A DNA stretch of 64,000 bases from Desulfomonile tiedjei (GCA_016218715.1 JACRDG010000076.1:1-64000), one strand, 5' to 3'; numbered from the stretch's first letter, positions 42,686 through 51,922 are shown. Made by a program: numbers and translations. The notes: generated by a model not told the origin, from the letters alone.

Positions 42686-42918
42686 GACCTCTCGGTACAA
42701 AGGTCCCATAATGGCAGAGCATGCGCAAGTATTCCATCATAGGGTGTTGTTCGGCCCGCGGTCAACCCGGACCGCCCGGCGCACGCCTCTCCTTGATTTT
42801 CGCGATTCCCGATCATATACTGATTTCATTAGGTGATTTCCTCTCCGGCGGCACGCAAGGGGCGCTCAGCGGCCGACCGTTTCATAAGATTTCGCACTCA
42901 GATGCTGAAGTTGGTGAA

Positions 42919-43019
42919 CCCTCACCGTGTCCCTCTCCCGCGGAGAGAGGGGACTCTCAGTGGCGCCGGCATCTTGCCGGTGATTTCTCCATCCCTCTGG
43001 GCGAGGGATGGGGTGAGGG
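42919..43019. repeat. inverted-repeat element before amrS
   Basis: CCCTCACC and GGTGAGGG bound about 100 nt with internal stems (CTCTCCCGCGGAGAGAGGGG; GGCATCTTGCCGG; CCCTCTGGGCGAGGG). The middle resembles the REP-like repeat at 57809. The gap 42710-43107 holds no gene that I can support. Confidence 0.65.
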
Positions 43020-43107
43020 CTTCCGGATTCTTCGTCTGACAAAGCAATCGTTTCACGCGGAACCTCCGCGATGCATTGTGGACGCTTCGCTCAACGGGTC
43101 CGAATTC

Positions 43108-44109
43108 ATGGCACGAACCGACGTCTTCCTCTGCGAGCTTTGTCCGAAAGGGTGCCGCATCACCGAAGGCCAGAGCGGCGATTGCAAATCCCGGATCGTC
43201 GTGGACGGTGAGCTGCGAGCGGTGACGTACGGAAGGCCGTGCACACTGCACATCGATCCGATTGAGAAGAAGCCGCTGTTTCACTTCCTGCCCGGAACTT
43301 CGATCCTCTCTCTCGCCACCGCAGGCTGCAATCTCCACTGCAAGTTTTGCCAGAACTGGACTATCTCGCAGGCGGCTCCGGAAGATCTGCGCACCATGGA
43401 CCTTCCTCCCGAAAAAGTAGTTCAGGTCGCTCAGGCCCAGCGCTGTCTTTCGATCGCGTATACGTACACGGAGCCGGTGGTTTTCTACGAGTACGTTCTC
43501 GACACCTCGACCCTGGCCCGGCAACAGGGACTGCGCAACGTCACCGTCACCGCGGGCTCGATCAACCGAAAGCCCATGGAAATGCTCTGCAGTGTGGTAG
43601 ACGCGTCCAATACCGATCTGAAGGCGTTCAGTGACACCTTCTACCGGGAACTCTGCGACTCAACCCTCAAACCCGTGCTGGACGGCATGGTCGTCATGAA
43701 GGAACACGGTGTCTGGTTGGAGATTACCAATCTGGTCGTCCCTACCTTCAACGACGACCTCGACATGATTCGCAAGATGTGCCGGTGGATTCTGGCAAAC
43801 CTCGGCGCGGACACGCCGTTGCACTTCAGCCGGTTTCATCCGATGTACAAGTTGAGGAACCTGCCCCCGACGCCGGTAGACACCCTCATGAATGCGAGAA
43901 AAGAAGCCCTCGACATAGGCTTGCGATACGTGTACGTCGGCAACGTTCTCGGTTCGGGGGCGGAACACACATGCTGCCCCAGCGACGGCACCCTCCTTAT
44001 TAAGAGGCTGGGCCATTCGATCCTGGAAAACAACCTGGTCGACGGCAAGTGTCCCAAGTGCGGATCGAAGATCCCGGGAATATGGAGCCACGATGCGCAG
44101 CGATCCTGA
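43108..44109 (+). CDS. amrS: AmmeMemoRadiSam system radical SAM enzyme
   Basis: A 333-residue radical SAM protein. N-terminal cysteines CELCPKGC form an extra metal motif. The radical SAM motif is CNLHCKFC (near residues 74-81). Then come SIAYTYTEPVVFYEYV, VTAGSINRKPMEML and HFSRFHPMY, typical of AmrS. A C-terminal zinc ribbon-like segment (CCPSDG...CPKCG) is present. Its substrate is unknown. It is next to a fused Memo-AMMECR1 gene, which completes the three-part AmmeMemoRadiSam set. The start is uncertain: the frame opens at 42721, but the ATG at 43108 gives a normal N-terminus. Confidence 0.88.
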   Translation: MARTDVFLCELCPKGCRITEGQSGDCKSRIVVDGELRAVTYGRPCTLHIDPIEKKPLFHFLPGTSILSLATAGCNLHCKFCQNWTISQAAPEDLRTMDLPPEKVVQVAQAQRCLSIAYTYTEPVVFYEYVLDTSTLARQQGLRNVTVTAGSINRKPMEMLCSVVDASNTDLKAFSDTFYRELCDSTLKPVLDGMVVMKEHGVWLEITNLVVPTFNDDLDMIRKMCRWILANLGADTPLHFSRFHPMYKLRNLPPTPVDTLMNARKEALDIGLRYVYVGNVLGSGAEHTCCPSDGTLLIKRLGHSILENNLVDGKCPKCGSKIPGIWSHDAQRS

Positions 44110-44359
44110 TCAGACATCCTGGCTTGACGAGGACGTACGTTTCTCGCTCTGTGACGCGTGCGGGAACAGCTTCTTGCCGGTCACGCGAATCGCCGGGTCG
44201 TCGGCCGTCGCTCGCGAGAGCCGGCTGACTCTGGGCCGGAGAACCATCCTCAAAATCTTTGGAGCGCTCCCGGTAAGCCTTCTGCTCTGGTGGTACGGGC
44301 CGACACGTTTGGCAAGGCCAGGCCGGCGTGCGATGTTCTCACGGAAGATCGGGTCATGA
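44093..44359 (+). CDS. small possible membrane protein between amr genes
   Basis: An 88-residue frame that overlaps the end of amrS by 17 bases and could be coupled to it. It has a Cys pair (CDACG) and one hydrophobic segment (ILKIFGALPVSLLLWWYGP). No family recognised and no strong ribosome site; it may be spurious. Confidence 0.4.
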   Translation: MRSDPDQTSWLDEDVRFSLCDACGNSFLPVTRIAGSSAVARESRLTLGRRTILKIFGALPVSLLLWWYGPTRLARPGRRAMFSRKIGS

Positions 44360-44443
44360 GGACCTCCCGGAGCGCTGCAGGCGGGCAACGCGTGGCGGCA
44401 TCCAAAGGTTTCCGCCAGACATGCCAACCTCGATGAGGAAACC

Positions 44444-46030
44444 ATGAAGAGAGCGATTTTGTTGATGGGCGGGGTCGCGCTGGTCGCGACGGTCGCATTC
44501 GTCGGTCGAGGCTTGGTCTCCTCCGCCGCGAGCAGCGAGACGGTCACGAGCAGCGAGAAAGTGAGACAGCCCGCGGTCGCTGATACGTTCTATCCCGCGG
44601 ATAGGGAAAAGCTGCGCGCGATGGTAGTCGATTCGCTCAAGGCCGCGACGAAAGTGGATTTTCAGAAACCGATCAAGGCCATTCTGGCTCCTCATGCAGG
44701 TTACGTCTACTGCAGCGGGACGTTGGCCGCGGCATACAAACAGATCGAAGGCCCTGCTTTTCGGTACCACACGGTCATTCTCATCGGCCCCAGCCACCGA
44801 TTCCCAACCAAGGCTGCGGCGGTGAGTTCCGCTGAGCGCTGGGAGACTCCGCTCGGTTCGGTGCCCGTGGACACCGGCCTCGCCAGGAAACTGACGGAAA
44901 CGGGAGGCAGGATCCAATTCGACGATCGGGCTCATGTTGCCGAACATTGTCTGGAAGTCCAATTGCCGTACCTGATCGTCGCAGCGGGAGGCAAGCCGTT
45001 CAAGATTGTGCCGTTGCTCACCAACAGCAGCGATCCTCTGGACCACGAGACGGTCGGCCGTGCGGTTGCAGAGATCGCGGACGATACCGGGACGCTCATC
45101 GTGCTATCGTCGGATCTGAGCCACTATCCACAGGCATCGGTGGCCGAAGAGGTCGACCGGCAGATCCTCTCCGGGTTGACGTCTCTCGACGCGAACACGC
45201 TTCGCGAGGCGAGCGAGAAGATACTGGCGAGCCGACCGGCAGGCCTTTCAACAGCCATGTGCGGGCTGGACGCGGCCCTTTGCTTGACGCGGGCCGCTCC
45301 GCTCTTGGGGATCACGGAAGGGAAGATCGTCAATTACTCCCATTCCGGCATGACGAGCGGTGACCCCCAGCGCGTGGTGGGGTACGCAGCAGCGGTCTTC
45401 ACCGGTGAGGGCAAGATATCGCGTGCGGCAGCAATCCCGCCTCTCACGCTGGCATTCAGCTCTCAGAGTCGCAAGGAACTGATCTCCATGGCTCGGGAGG
45501 CAGTGCAGGCCGCAACGGCAGGGAACTGGGTCTCGCACGACCCGAGCCGCAACCCGGAGCTGCAGGTCAAGGCCGGGTGCTTCGTGACGCTCAAGAACCA
45601 GGGGCGACTGAGAGGATGCATCGGCTGCTTCCAGACTGACGAGCCTCTGTGGAAGACTGTCCGAGAGATGGCTGTCTCATCTGCGACCATGGACGCTCGC
45701 TTTCGGCACGATCCGATCACGACTGGGGAGCTTCCCCACCTTGATGTGGAGATTTCCGTCCTGTCCCCGCTTCGGCCTATTGCGCGGCCGTTGGAGGAAC
45801 TGAAGCTCGGACGTGACGGCATTGTGATACAGGACAAAGGGCGGAAGGGGACATTCCTTCCGCAGGTGGCACAACAAACCGGTTGGAGCCTGGAGGAGTT
45901 CCTCGGTCACTGTTCCCATGACAAGGCCGGTATTGGATGGGATGGGTGGAAGAGTCCGACGGCCCGGATCTTCGCCTATACGGCCACGATCGTCAGCGAG
46001 AAAGATTTCCCTGGATCGGATCGCGAATAG
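44444..46030 (+). CDS. fused Memo-like/AMMECR1 protein with signal peptide
   Basis: A 528-residue fusion of AmmeMemoRadiSam proteins B and A. Residues 1-30 are a signal peptide or anchor. The Memo (AmrB) domain runs about 40-320, with APHAGYVYCSG, LIGPSHRF, HCLEVQLPYL and SSDLSHY carrying the metal-binding histidines. The AMMECR1 (AmrA) domain runs about 340-520, with CFVTLKNQGRLRGCIGCFQ. Memo and AMMECR1 proteins are normally cytosolic and separate, so the export signal and fusion stand out. Function unknown; a link to amrS is supported by position. Confidence 0.87.
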   Translation: MKRAILLMGGVALVATVAFVGRGLVSSAASSETVTSSEKVRQPAVADTFYPADREKLRAMVVDSLKAATKVDFQKPIKAILAPHAGYVYCSGTLAAAYKQIEGPAFRYHTVILIGPSHRFPTKAAAVSSAERWETPLGSVPVDTGLARKLTETGGRIQFDDRAHVAEHCLEVQLPYLIVAAGGKPFKIVPLLTNSSDPLDHETVGRAVAEIADDTGTLIVLSSDLSHYPQASVAEEVDRQILSGLTSLDANTLREASEKILASRPAGLSTAMCGLDAALCLTRAAPLLGITEGKIVNYSHSGMTSGDPQRVVGYAAAVFTGEGKISRAAAIPPLTLAFSSQSRKELISMAREAVQAATAGNWVSHDPSRNPELQVKAGCFVTLKNQGRLRGCIGCFQTDEPLWKTVREMAVSSATMDARFRHDPITTGELPHLDVEISVLSPLRPIARPLEELKLGRDGIVIQDKGRKGTFLPQVAQQTGWSLEEFLGHCSHDKAGIGWDGWKSPTARIFAYTATIVSEKDFPGSDRE

Positions 46031-46043
46031 TGTGCAGGAACTG

Positions 46044-46052
46044 TGCTATAAT
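46044..46052 (+). promoter_or_regulatory. extended -10 promoter for small membrane protein
   Basis: TGCTATAAT (TGn plus a perfect -10) at 46044-46052, just after the amr fusion gene. No good -35 is visible. It would give a 200-nt leader to the gene at 46262. A similar TGCTATACT precedes nadE. Confidence 0.5.
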
Positions 46053-46261
46053 AGAATAGCTTGTCGGGTCTCATCTCCCGCAGGGGAGCGGCCCTAGGCC
46101 GAACCGAGTATCGTTCCGAGGGTGCCGGCTTGAGCGGCAAGAACCGGAGCGACCTGGCGACTAACGCGAACGCCTGCCGATCCCTGTCGGTCTTGGTTCT
46201 CCCGCCGGCCGATGGCATCTCGTGGCGAGGCCGGTGAATTTGTTTGTTGGAGGAGTGCACT

Positions 46262-46426
46262 ATGGAGAGCCTGATTGCTCAGTCTATCGTACAAAATGTT
46301 GCTACCGGAGGCAATTCCTGCGCTGTCATCGCCTGCTACGGAGACTGGGTGTTCTGGATCAGTATCCTCGTGGGAGTTGTAGGTGGAGCGATCCTGTTCT
46401 TCTTGAAACCAACGGAAGCCCAATAG
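46262..46426 (+). CDS. 54-residue single-helix membrane protein
   Basis: A short protein with one membrane helix (WVFWISILVGVVGGAILFFL) near the C-terminus, preceded by a Cys-containing segment (SCAVIACYGD). The start ATG has an excellent site (TTGGAGGAG, seven bases). The promoter at 46044 and the clean stop support a real gene. No family recognised. Confidence 0.65.
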   Translation: MESLIAQSIVQNVATGGNSCAVIACYGDWVFWISILVGVVGGAILFFLKPTEAQ

Positions 46427-46565
46427 GCCTGGTTCCTTGAGAGAGCGCTCGATGCGCCGCGCTATGAGCGTCTGAGTCGAGCCAGAAACGCGCGCCATGC
46501 GCTCGATTCTTGGCCGAGCCGGCACTGTCATGGTGCCCGGACAGCGAATATGAGGCAAAAAGCCT

Positions 46566-46814
46566 GTGATGATACACGAAGGACACGAGGGACGTCGATT
46601 GAATATTCCGGGCCATGTGCCCGAAGACTTCGCAAATGCGGTGGCAACCTTGCTCATCCTGGGCATTGCGGGAGCCCCCACGTGGGACCTGATCTACAAC
46701 CACGCGCCGGAGAAATCTCTGGCCTGGATCGAGGGTATTCTCAAGGCCAACGACACTTCCGGGCTGGTCCACTCGGATCTCCGGTGGTGGGAATACCAGT
46801 TGCGCGGTCACTAG
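46566..46814 (+). CDS. small hypothetical protein
   Basis: An 82-residue frame with natural composition and several tryptophans. A hydrophobic stretch (NAVATLLILGIAGAPTWDLI) may be a membrane helix. The ribosome site is weak (GAGG 17 bases upstream; a second ATG follows directly). It could be translated from the upstream small gene's transcript. Not recognised. Confidence 0.45.
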   Translation: MMIHEGHEGRRLNIPGHVPEDFANAVATLLILGIAGAPTWDLIYNHAPEKSLAWIEGILKANDTSGLVHSDLRWWEYQLRGH

Positions 46815-47163
46815 AAGGTCAAGACGCCGTTCTTTCCCCCATAAAAAGACCAAGCCCACCAATCGTACAGATGGACTCCAGTCACGGTCACCCGTCGCAA
46901 AGGACCCCCGGCTGAATTTCCTGATTCCCGGTTGCGGGCTTCAGTGTTATAATACCGCTTCTGAATCCGCGATTGGATTGGCGTTTCCCCGTGCAAGCAA
47001 TCGCGTGGGCGATCTCGCAACCAGCCGCATGCCGGGGGGTGGGTGGTGGTTCCTCGAGCCATAGCTCACGGGAGGGGAGGCGCGAGACGCGGGCATCGGC
47101 CAAAAGCCGGGGCGCTTCCGTGACAACAGCCCTGCAACGATAACCCGTTGCGAGGGAGGATGA
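46815..47163. other. gap with possible promoter
   Basis: About 350 bases. A perfect TATAAT lies at 46948-46953, without a good -35; it would give a 205-nt leader to the pseudokinase gene. No gene or repeat seen. Confidence 0.35.
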
Positions 47164-48558
47164 ATGGGAGTCAAACTCAACATTCAGGATTTCGTTAGCG
47201 ACTACTGCCGGGGAGTCAAGGACAAAGATCTGCTCGCAAAACACCAGATCAACGCCAAAGAACTTATCGCCATCGTCAAGAAACTCATCAACGAGGGGAT
47301 GATCTCCAAGGAGCAGTACTTCGAGAGGAACCGCAAGATCGAGGAACTGGAAACCATCGAGGAGAGACAATTTCTGGCATCCCTTTCCCACTGCCCCGTG
47401 TGCGGGCACATCCACCCCACACCGTTCACCGTCTGTCCGGCGTGCGGAGCGGATGTGACCAAGCTTGAACGAGAACCCGGCGAGACACCGAAGCTGCAGA
47501 AGCCGCCTGCAAATCCGCCCCCGCCCGAAGAGCCGGCCCCGCGACCGGTAGTAGCTGTTCCGCTGACGATCGCGCCGGCGCCTCAGCCGGGTCAGCTGGT
47601 CCTTCCCTATCCGTCGGAGACCGAGAACTTCCCGCCCGCAGTCGAACAGAAGTTGGAACAGCCTTTGAGAGACATCTCTCTGGTCCCCGATGCCGTGGAA
47701 CACTTCGAGGGGGGTGACTACGAATTGACGGAGGTCCTCTCGAGCGGTCCGTTGGCCGCTCTGTTCAAAGCGGCAGACATGTCCGGCCAGGGACCGGTCG
47801 TTTCAGTGAAGATCTTTCACCTGGAGTTCGTCAAGAGTGTGGACTTCGACGAACTCCTTCGAAAACTCATCAGCCTCCAATCCGGCATGACCGACTTCAA
47901 CGTCGCGAAAATTCTCGGGGTAGGCCATGTCGAGCACCATCCTGCTCTTGTCTACGAACACCTCCCGACCAACCTGGAACGGGTGCTCCGGAAGCATCCG
48001 GAGGGGCTCTCCGACGATCTGTTCATGACTATTCTTCCCCAGATGCTGAACGCCCTGGGATATTCCCACATGCACCGAAGCAAGGCCGGCGAAGTGCGGC
48101 GCGTTCCTCATATCTTTCTCAAGCTCTCCAAGTTCCTGTTCGATGAGAAATCGTACGCGCTCAAGCTGGACGACTGTGGCCTTTGGCGAGCGCTGGTCGC
48201 AGTTCGCGGGTACCAGCGAAAGATCTGGGAAGAACCGGACGTTGACGTCTCGGCACTGGCCCCCGAGGCCTTCGTACACGACAGCAAGTTTGTGAACGCC
48301 TTTTTTGCAGACGTCTATACCCTCGGGATAATCCTGTATCGACTGCTCACGGGCAAGAACCCTTTCTGGGCTTCCACTGTTGAGGAATACCAGTTCGCTC
48401 ACCTCAGGACGTTCGCGATTCCGCCGCGGGTGCACCGGTATACGGTGCCCGAGTGGCTGGACAGCATGATAATGAAATGTCTGGAAAAAGATAAAGCGAG
48501 ACGATGGCGGAGCGCGACTCAGATGGAACTCGCCATCGGCAAATCGTTCACCGACTGA
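47164..48558 (+). CDS. pseudokinase with helical module and zinc ribbon
   Basis: A 464-residue protein. The N-terminal 60 residues are a diverged copy of the helical module described under the pentapeptide-repeat gene ('FVSDYCRGVKDKDLLAKHQI'). A zinc ribbon follows (CPVCGHIHPTPFTVCPACG, about 78-97), then a Pro-rich linker, and a Ser/Thr-kinase-like domain (about 185-460). The ATP-binding lysine is present (VSVKIF), but the HRD catalytic loop is lost (VPHIFLKLSKFLF) and the DFG is DCG, so phosphotransfer is unlikely. The start has GAGGGAGGATGA upstream. The next gene also has a zinc ribbon. Confidence 0.82.
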   Translation: MGVKLNIQDFVSDYCRGVKDKDLLAKHQINAKELIAIVKKLINEGMISKEQYFERNRKIEELETIEERQFLASLSHCPVCGHIHPTPFTVCPACGADVTKLEREPGETPKLQKPPANPPPPEEPAPRPVVAVPLTIAPAPQPGQLVLPYPSETENFPPAVEQKLEQPLRDISLVPDAVEHFEGGDYELTEVLSSGPLAALFKAADMSGQGPVVSVKIFHLEFVKSVDFDELLRKLISLQSGMTDFNVAKILGVGHVEHHPALVYEHLPTNLERVLRKHPEGLSDDLFMTILPQMLNALGYSHMHRSKAGEVRRVPHIFLKLSKFLFDEKSYALKLDDCGLWRALVAVRGYQRKIWEEPDVDVSALAPEAFVHDSKFVNAFFADVYTLGIILYRLLTGKNPFWASTVEEYQFAHLRTFAIPPRVHRYTVPEWLDSMIMKCLEKDKARRWRSATQMELAIGKSFTD

Positions 48559-48601
48559 TCGCGGACCGAGCCGCTGAAAACTGGCGGAATCCGGGAGATC
48601 C

Positions 48602-49594
48602 ATGAACGCGGACGGCTCTATCATCTGCTCGACCTGCCAAGGCACCATGTGGCCAGGCGACCCCTTTTGCCCTCACTGCGGAAAGCTCAGTCCCGGCCTG
48701 GTGTCTCCAGGGGACCTCGCGTTGGAGATACAGGACGTACCGTCGGAAAGGCTTCGCGAGCAGGTCGTGCAGGCGTTAAAGGGATTGTTCCCGGCGATAG
48801 ATGCAGCCGCGGTGTCCCAGCGTCTCAAGTGGGGTCCACGTATCCTGGTGGAGGGGATCGACGAGGCATCGGCAGAAAGGCTTCGGGAAGCTCTCGCGTC
48901 TCTCAAGGTTCCTGCACGTTCCATTAACTCTCCGAGAGACTTGCCCTGGTTGAAACGTCTGTTGAATCCCGGCCTGGGGATTTCTGCAGTGAGCGTCCTC
49001 TTCGCGGGGCTTTTAGGTGGGCTGGCCGCATTGGTGCTGGTTCTTCTTGCTGCGGCAGCGCCCGCCGCCTGGGCGGTGATGTTATCTCACAGCCGGGAGG
49101 CGCTGATTCCCATCGGCGAGATACGTCCTCACGACGCCGAAAGATGGATTGGAGTTGCTCGCGACTTCTCGTCCGTGATGGGGCAGCTCGCTCGTGAGGA
49201 CGCCGAGAAGCTTACGGCCATCGCTGCTGCCGTCTTCGAGGTTCAGCGCCGTCTCAAGAGTGATTCGCTGCTTGCGACGGTCTCTGGAGAAGATCAGGGA
49301 GACCTGTATCACAAACTCACGGAAGCCCTGCGGGTCGGCGTGGATCTCGGCCGCCGGCTGAACGCGTCCCGGGGTGACGAGCAGATAGCCCAGCGCATCG
49401 AACTCGAGTCGTTGTCAGAAACGGTCAGCAAGACACTAGAATGGTTCCTGATTCTGGAAACACAGGAACTCAAGCCGGCCGGTCAGCTCGGTGCGGAATT
49501 GAATCAGGTAGCTGAAAACATTGAACGGATTCTCCGGGACGTCCGGCCGAACTCCGCCCATGTGCCGCGGAGATCGGACAAGACACTCGCCTGA
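48602..49594 (+). CDS. zinc-ribbon membrane protein, unknown
   Basis: A 330-residue protein. A zinc ribbon at the N-terminus (CSTCQGTMWPGDPFCPHCG) precedes a helical segment (about 35-105), two membrane helices (about 122-160) and a long helical, charged C-terminal domain (about 175-325) with heptad-like patterns. The 43-base gap from the pseudokinase gene and shared zinc ribbons suggest the two work together. No family recognised. Confidence 0.7.
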   Translation: MNADGSIICSTCQGTMWPGDPFCPHCGKLSPGLVSPGDLALEIQDVPSERLREQVVQALKGLFPAIDAAAVSQRLKWGPRILVEGIDEASAERLREALASLKVPARSINSPRDLPWLKRLLNPGLGISAVSVLFAGLLGGLAALVLVLLAAAAPAAWAVMLSHSREALIPIGEIRPHDAERWIGVARDFSSVMGQLAREDAEKLTAIAAAVFEVQRRLKSDSLLATVSGEDQGDLYHKLTEALRVGVDLGRRLNASRGDEQIAQRIELESLSETVSKTLEWFLILETQELKPAGQLGAELNQVAENIERILRDVRPNSAHVPRRSDKTLA

Positions 49595-49602
49595 AACTCC
49601 GC

Positions 49603-49689
49603 GTCGTCACCCTGGCGAAGGCCGGGGTGACGAAGGAATTGAATCCCGCGAAGCGCCTCAACGGATTCCGGCTTCGGCCGGATTGACGG
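49603..49689. repeat. dispersed repeats
   Basis: Two hairpin units: GTCACCCTGGCGAAGGCCGG with GGTGAC (49606-49631), and GGATTCCGGCTTCGGCCGGA (49663-49682), the latter related to copies at 35463 and 39980. Confidence 0.65.
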
Positions 49690-49883
49690 ACGGGAAACAC
49701 CCCTCTTCCGTGGTCCAGGTTGCGCACTCACGTGCCACGCTCCAGAGAGTGAATACAGGCCGACGGGCAACCAGTTGGACATTGGTCTGGCCAACTGCTA
49801 TAACTCTCCCCTAATTTTTCATGCGATCCACCACATCGTTTGACCGGAACCCATCCGGTGTTATTGGGTTGAGGAGATCACAG

Positions 49884-50423
49884 GTGCTTAATCTTCAAGT
49901 CCTTATCTTGACGCTGGTCCCCCTCCTGTCCGGAGCGGTGCCGGGCGACGGCAAAATGCCCATCGGGGCCCTGTCGCTGCTCGGAATCGGCGAGCGGCCG
50001 TCTGTAGAGTTTCTGGTCGGTACCTGGAAGTATTCGGACGAGTTCTTCAGATGGGGTATCACCGACCGCGACAGGGCCGAAGTGCGGCCGTTCAGGGGCC
50101 GCGCCTACATGTCTCTACGCCAGGACGGGACCGCCAAAATGGTCAATCTGTTCAAGCCCGCGGACTCGCGCTGGAAACTGAACGAACAGGGTATTGTCCT
50201 GTATGACCCCCAGCACCCGGAGCGGTTTTCGCAGACGCTTCCCATCCGGAAGCGCGATCGGGACCGGATCTGGGTCCTGCTCCCCTTCACAGGCGGGGCA
50301 ACGGGAATCGGATTGGTGCGGGTACCTGATGACGAACCGTCCAAGGTCGAGACTCGTCCGAGGAGCGGTCAAAGAAAGTCTCGGGAGGTTGAGGAGGAGA
50401 AGAAGGACCCCTTCGATTGGTAG
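49884..50423 (+). CDS. hypothetical exported protein
   Basis: A 179-residue protein with a short signal peptide (VLNLQVLILTLVPLLSGA), a beta-rich core of about 125 residues ('VGTWKYSDEFFRWGITDRDR', 'AYMSLRQDGTAKMVNLF'), and a highly charged C-terminal tail. The core reads like a lipocalin-like or 'copper resistance NlpE-like' small barrel, but I cannot assign it. I chose GTG 49884 with GAGGAG seven bases upstream. Confidence 0.6.
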   Translation: MLNLQVLILTLVPLLSGAVPGDGKMPIGALSLLGIGERPSVEFLVGTWKYSDEFFRWGITDRDRAEVRPFRGRAYMSLRQDGTAKMVNLFKPADSRWKLNEQGIVLYDPQHPERFSQTLPIRKRDRDRIWVLLPFTGGATGIGLVRVPDDEPSKVETRPRSGQRKSREVEEEKKDPFDW

Positions 50424-50478
50424 GCGGCGTGCTCATCGGCCCCACTACGCGGAGGCCTGGAAGCCCCCCGGTGAACGA

Positions 50479-50985
50479 TTACGATCGCGAGCGTTCCTCC
50501 TCGTGGATTCTGCGCCACTTGAGTTGTCTGTCCTTCTCCATGATCCTCTTCAGCATCTGCCTGAGTTTGTCGTCCTTCACGGCCTCCAGCATCTGATCGA
50601 CAGCTTCTCTCTCCTGTTCGGTGGCGTGAGGGGGTTTTGGCGGGGCAGGCTCGGGTTTTGTCGCCTTGGCCCACGATCGCTGGCTAAAGCGTATGTCCGC
50701 GAGTGGTGCCGCTCCCGGCCGGATGTGGGCGTTGAGCTTTTCCAGGAGAAGGTTCTTTATCGCGGCCAGTTCGTTCATCCACGCGGCCGAATCAACGGCG
50801 ACGTGCAGCGTGGCTCCTGTGACCTTCTCAGCCTTCGCGTGGCGGGCTACCTGCCAACCGACTATGCGCGGCCAGGAGTGCAGAATGGCGTACCGGGACA
50901 GACTGGCGGTGAGGCCAGACCGGGCAAAGATGCTGTTGAGCACCGTCCCAACACTGGTAGGATAGCCGGATTCCCTGCGTTTCAT
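50479..50985 (-). CDS. dciA: DciA-type helicase operator (DUF721)
   Basis: DciA helps load the DnaB helicase in bacteria without DnaC or DnaI. The 168 residues carry the DUF721 domain (about 15-105: 'YAILHSWPRIVGWQVARHAK', 'LHVAVDSAAWMNELAAIKNL'), a Pro/Lys linker and a helical, charged tail. It is the last of three minus-strand genes (speD, mogA, dciA). A DnaA-box cluster lies 5 kb away. Confidence 0.85.
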   Translation of the reverse strand: MKRRESGYPTSVGTVLNSIFARSGLTASLSRYAILHSWPRIVGWQVARHAKAEKVTGATLHVAVDSAAWMNELAAIKNLLLEKLNAHIRPGAAPLADIRFSQRSWAKATKPEPAPPKPPHATEQEREAVDQMLEAVKDDKLRQMLKRIMEKDRQLKWRRIHEEERSRS

Positions 50986-51048
50986 AGGCTTGTTCGGATC
51001 AGGGAGCAGAACCGGTCGGACCGATCCGCTCGGGTGGGCGCGCTCGCT

Positions 51049-51552
51049 CTACGCGCAATCGGAGGGGTCGCCCTGGATCTTGGCGATGGCGTGTTCCAGG
51101 GCCGGCAAGACCACTTGCAGGTTCTCCAGGGCACCTTTCGGACTTCCGGGGAGATTGACTATCAACGTCTTACCCCGCACACCAGCCACGGCCCGGGAGA
51201 TCATGGCGTGAGGGGTCTTGGACAGGCTCGCAGCGCGCATAGCTTCGCCCATGCCGGGAATGAGCCGGTCCAGCACTGCCGTCGTGGCTTCAGGGGTGAC
51301 GTCTCGGGGAGAAAGCCCCGTTCCGCCCGTGGTCAGTATGAGATCCGCCCGGTAATCATCTGCCCACAAGGTCAGTACCTTGCGGATCTCGACTTCCTCG
51401 TCCGGCACCACGGCGGTCCACTGTACCGAAATCCCGTGGATTTGCAGGAGACTGACCAACTCGGGTCCGGAGGTGTCCCCTCGGGACCCTTTCGCGGAGC
51501 GATCACTAACGGTGACTACTCCCGCACGCAGCATTTTGACTGATTGCGACAT
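51049..51552 (-). CDS. mogA: molybdopterin adenylyltransferase-type protein (MogA/MoaB)
   Basis: A 167-residue protein of the molybdenum cofactor pathway. It has the signature 'LILTTGGTGLSPRDVTPEAT' and the downstream VNLPGSPKGALENL. Members adenylylate molybdopterin before metal insertion. Several molybdo- or tungsto-enzymes would need it, including the Tat-exported protein at 22630. The frame overlaps the end of speD by 47 bases; a second ATG at 51534 would reduce this. Confidence 0.9.
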   Translation of the reverse strand: MSQSVKMLRAGVVTVSDRSAKGSRGDTSGPELVSLLQIHGISVQWTAVVPDEEVEIRKVLTLWADDYRADLILTTGGTGLSPRDVTPEATTAVLDRLIPGMGEAMRAASLSKTPHAMISRAVAGVRGKTLIVNLPGSPKGALENLQVVLPALEHAIAKIQGDPSDCA

Positions 51553-51922
51553 CGGTCCGTTCGTGCTGTTGAGCCTCGGGTAACCCTCTTTGAAAGAAAC
51601 GCACCTTCATATCGCTGGCTTCCAGCTCTTCTTTGAGGAATGCAGCCGCGTTCCAGGGGTTCACTTTCGAGCCACACGTAAATATATCTACCGCAGCGTA
51701 GCCGTGCTCCGGCCAGCTATGGATTGTCAGGTGCGACTCTGCGATGACCACCACGCCAGAGACGCCCTGCGGGTTAAAGTCTTGAAACGCCGTTTTCAAC
51801 ACGGTTGCCCCGGCAACCTCTGCAGCCTGAGACATGATCTTCTCGAGGTAGTCAAGGTTGTCGATTTTTTGCCTGTTGCAATCTGCAAACTCGATCAGAA
51901 GATGAATACCCAAGGCTTTCAT
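51506..51922 (-). CDS. speD: S-adenosylmethionine decarboxylase proenzyme
   Basis: SpeD makes decarboxylated SAM for spermidine synthesis. It cuts itself before a serine that becomes the pyruvoyl group: IAESHLTIHSWPEHGYA, Ser63. The 138-residue protein is the small bacterial form; the C-terminal tail after 'RFFQRG' is variable. I chose ATG 51922 with GGGGG just upstream; an ATG six bases earlier is also possible. No separate spermidine synthase gene is near; the SpeE-like domain at 35854 is unlikely to serve. Confidence 0.92.
   Translation of the reverse strand: MKALGIHLLIEFADCNRQKIDNLDYLEKIMSQAAEVAGATVLKTAFQDFNPQGVSGVVVIAESHLTIHSWPEHGYAAVDIFTCGSKVNPWNAAAFLKEELEASDMKVRFFQRGLPEAQQHERTDVAISQNAACGSSHR

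Noticed and set aside
50194-51543. 449-codon plus-strand frame over dciA and mogA
   Set aside because: Both minus-strand genes are clear family members; the plus frame has no homology signal.
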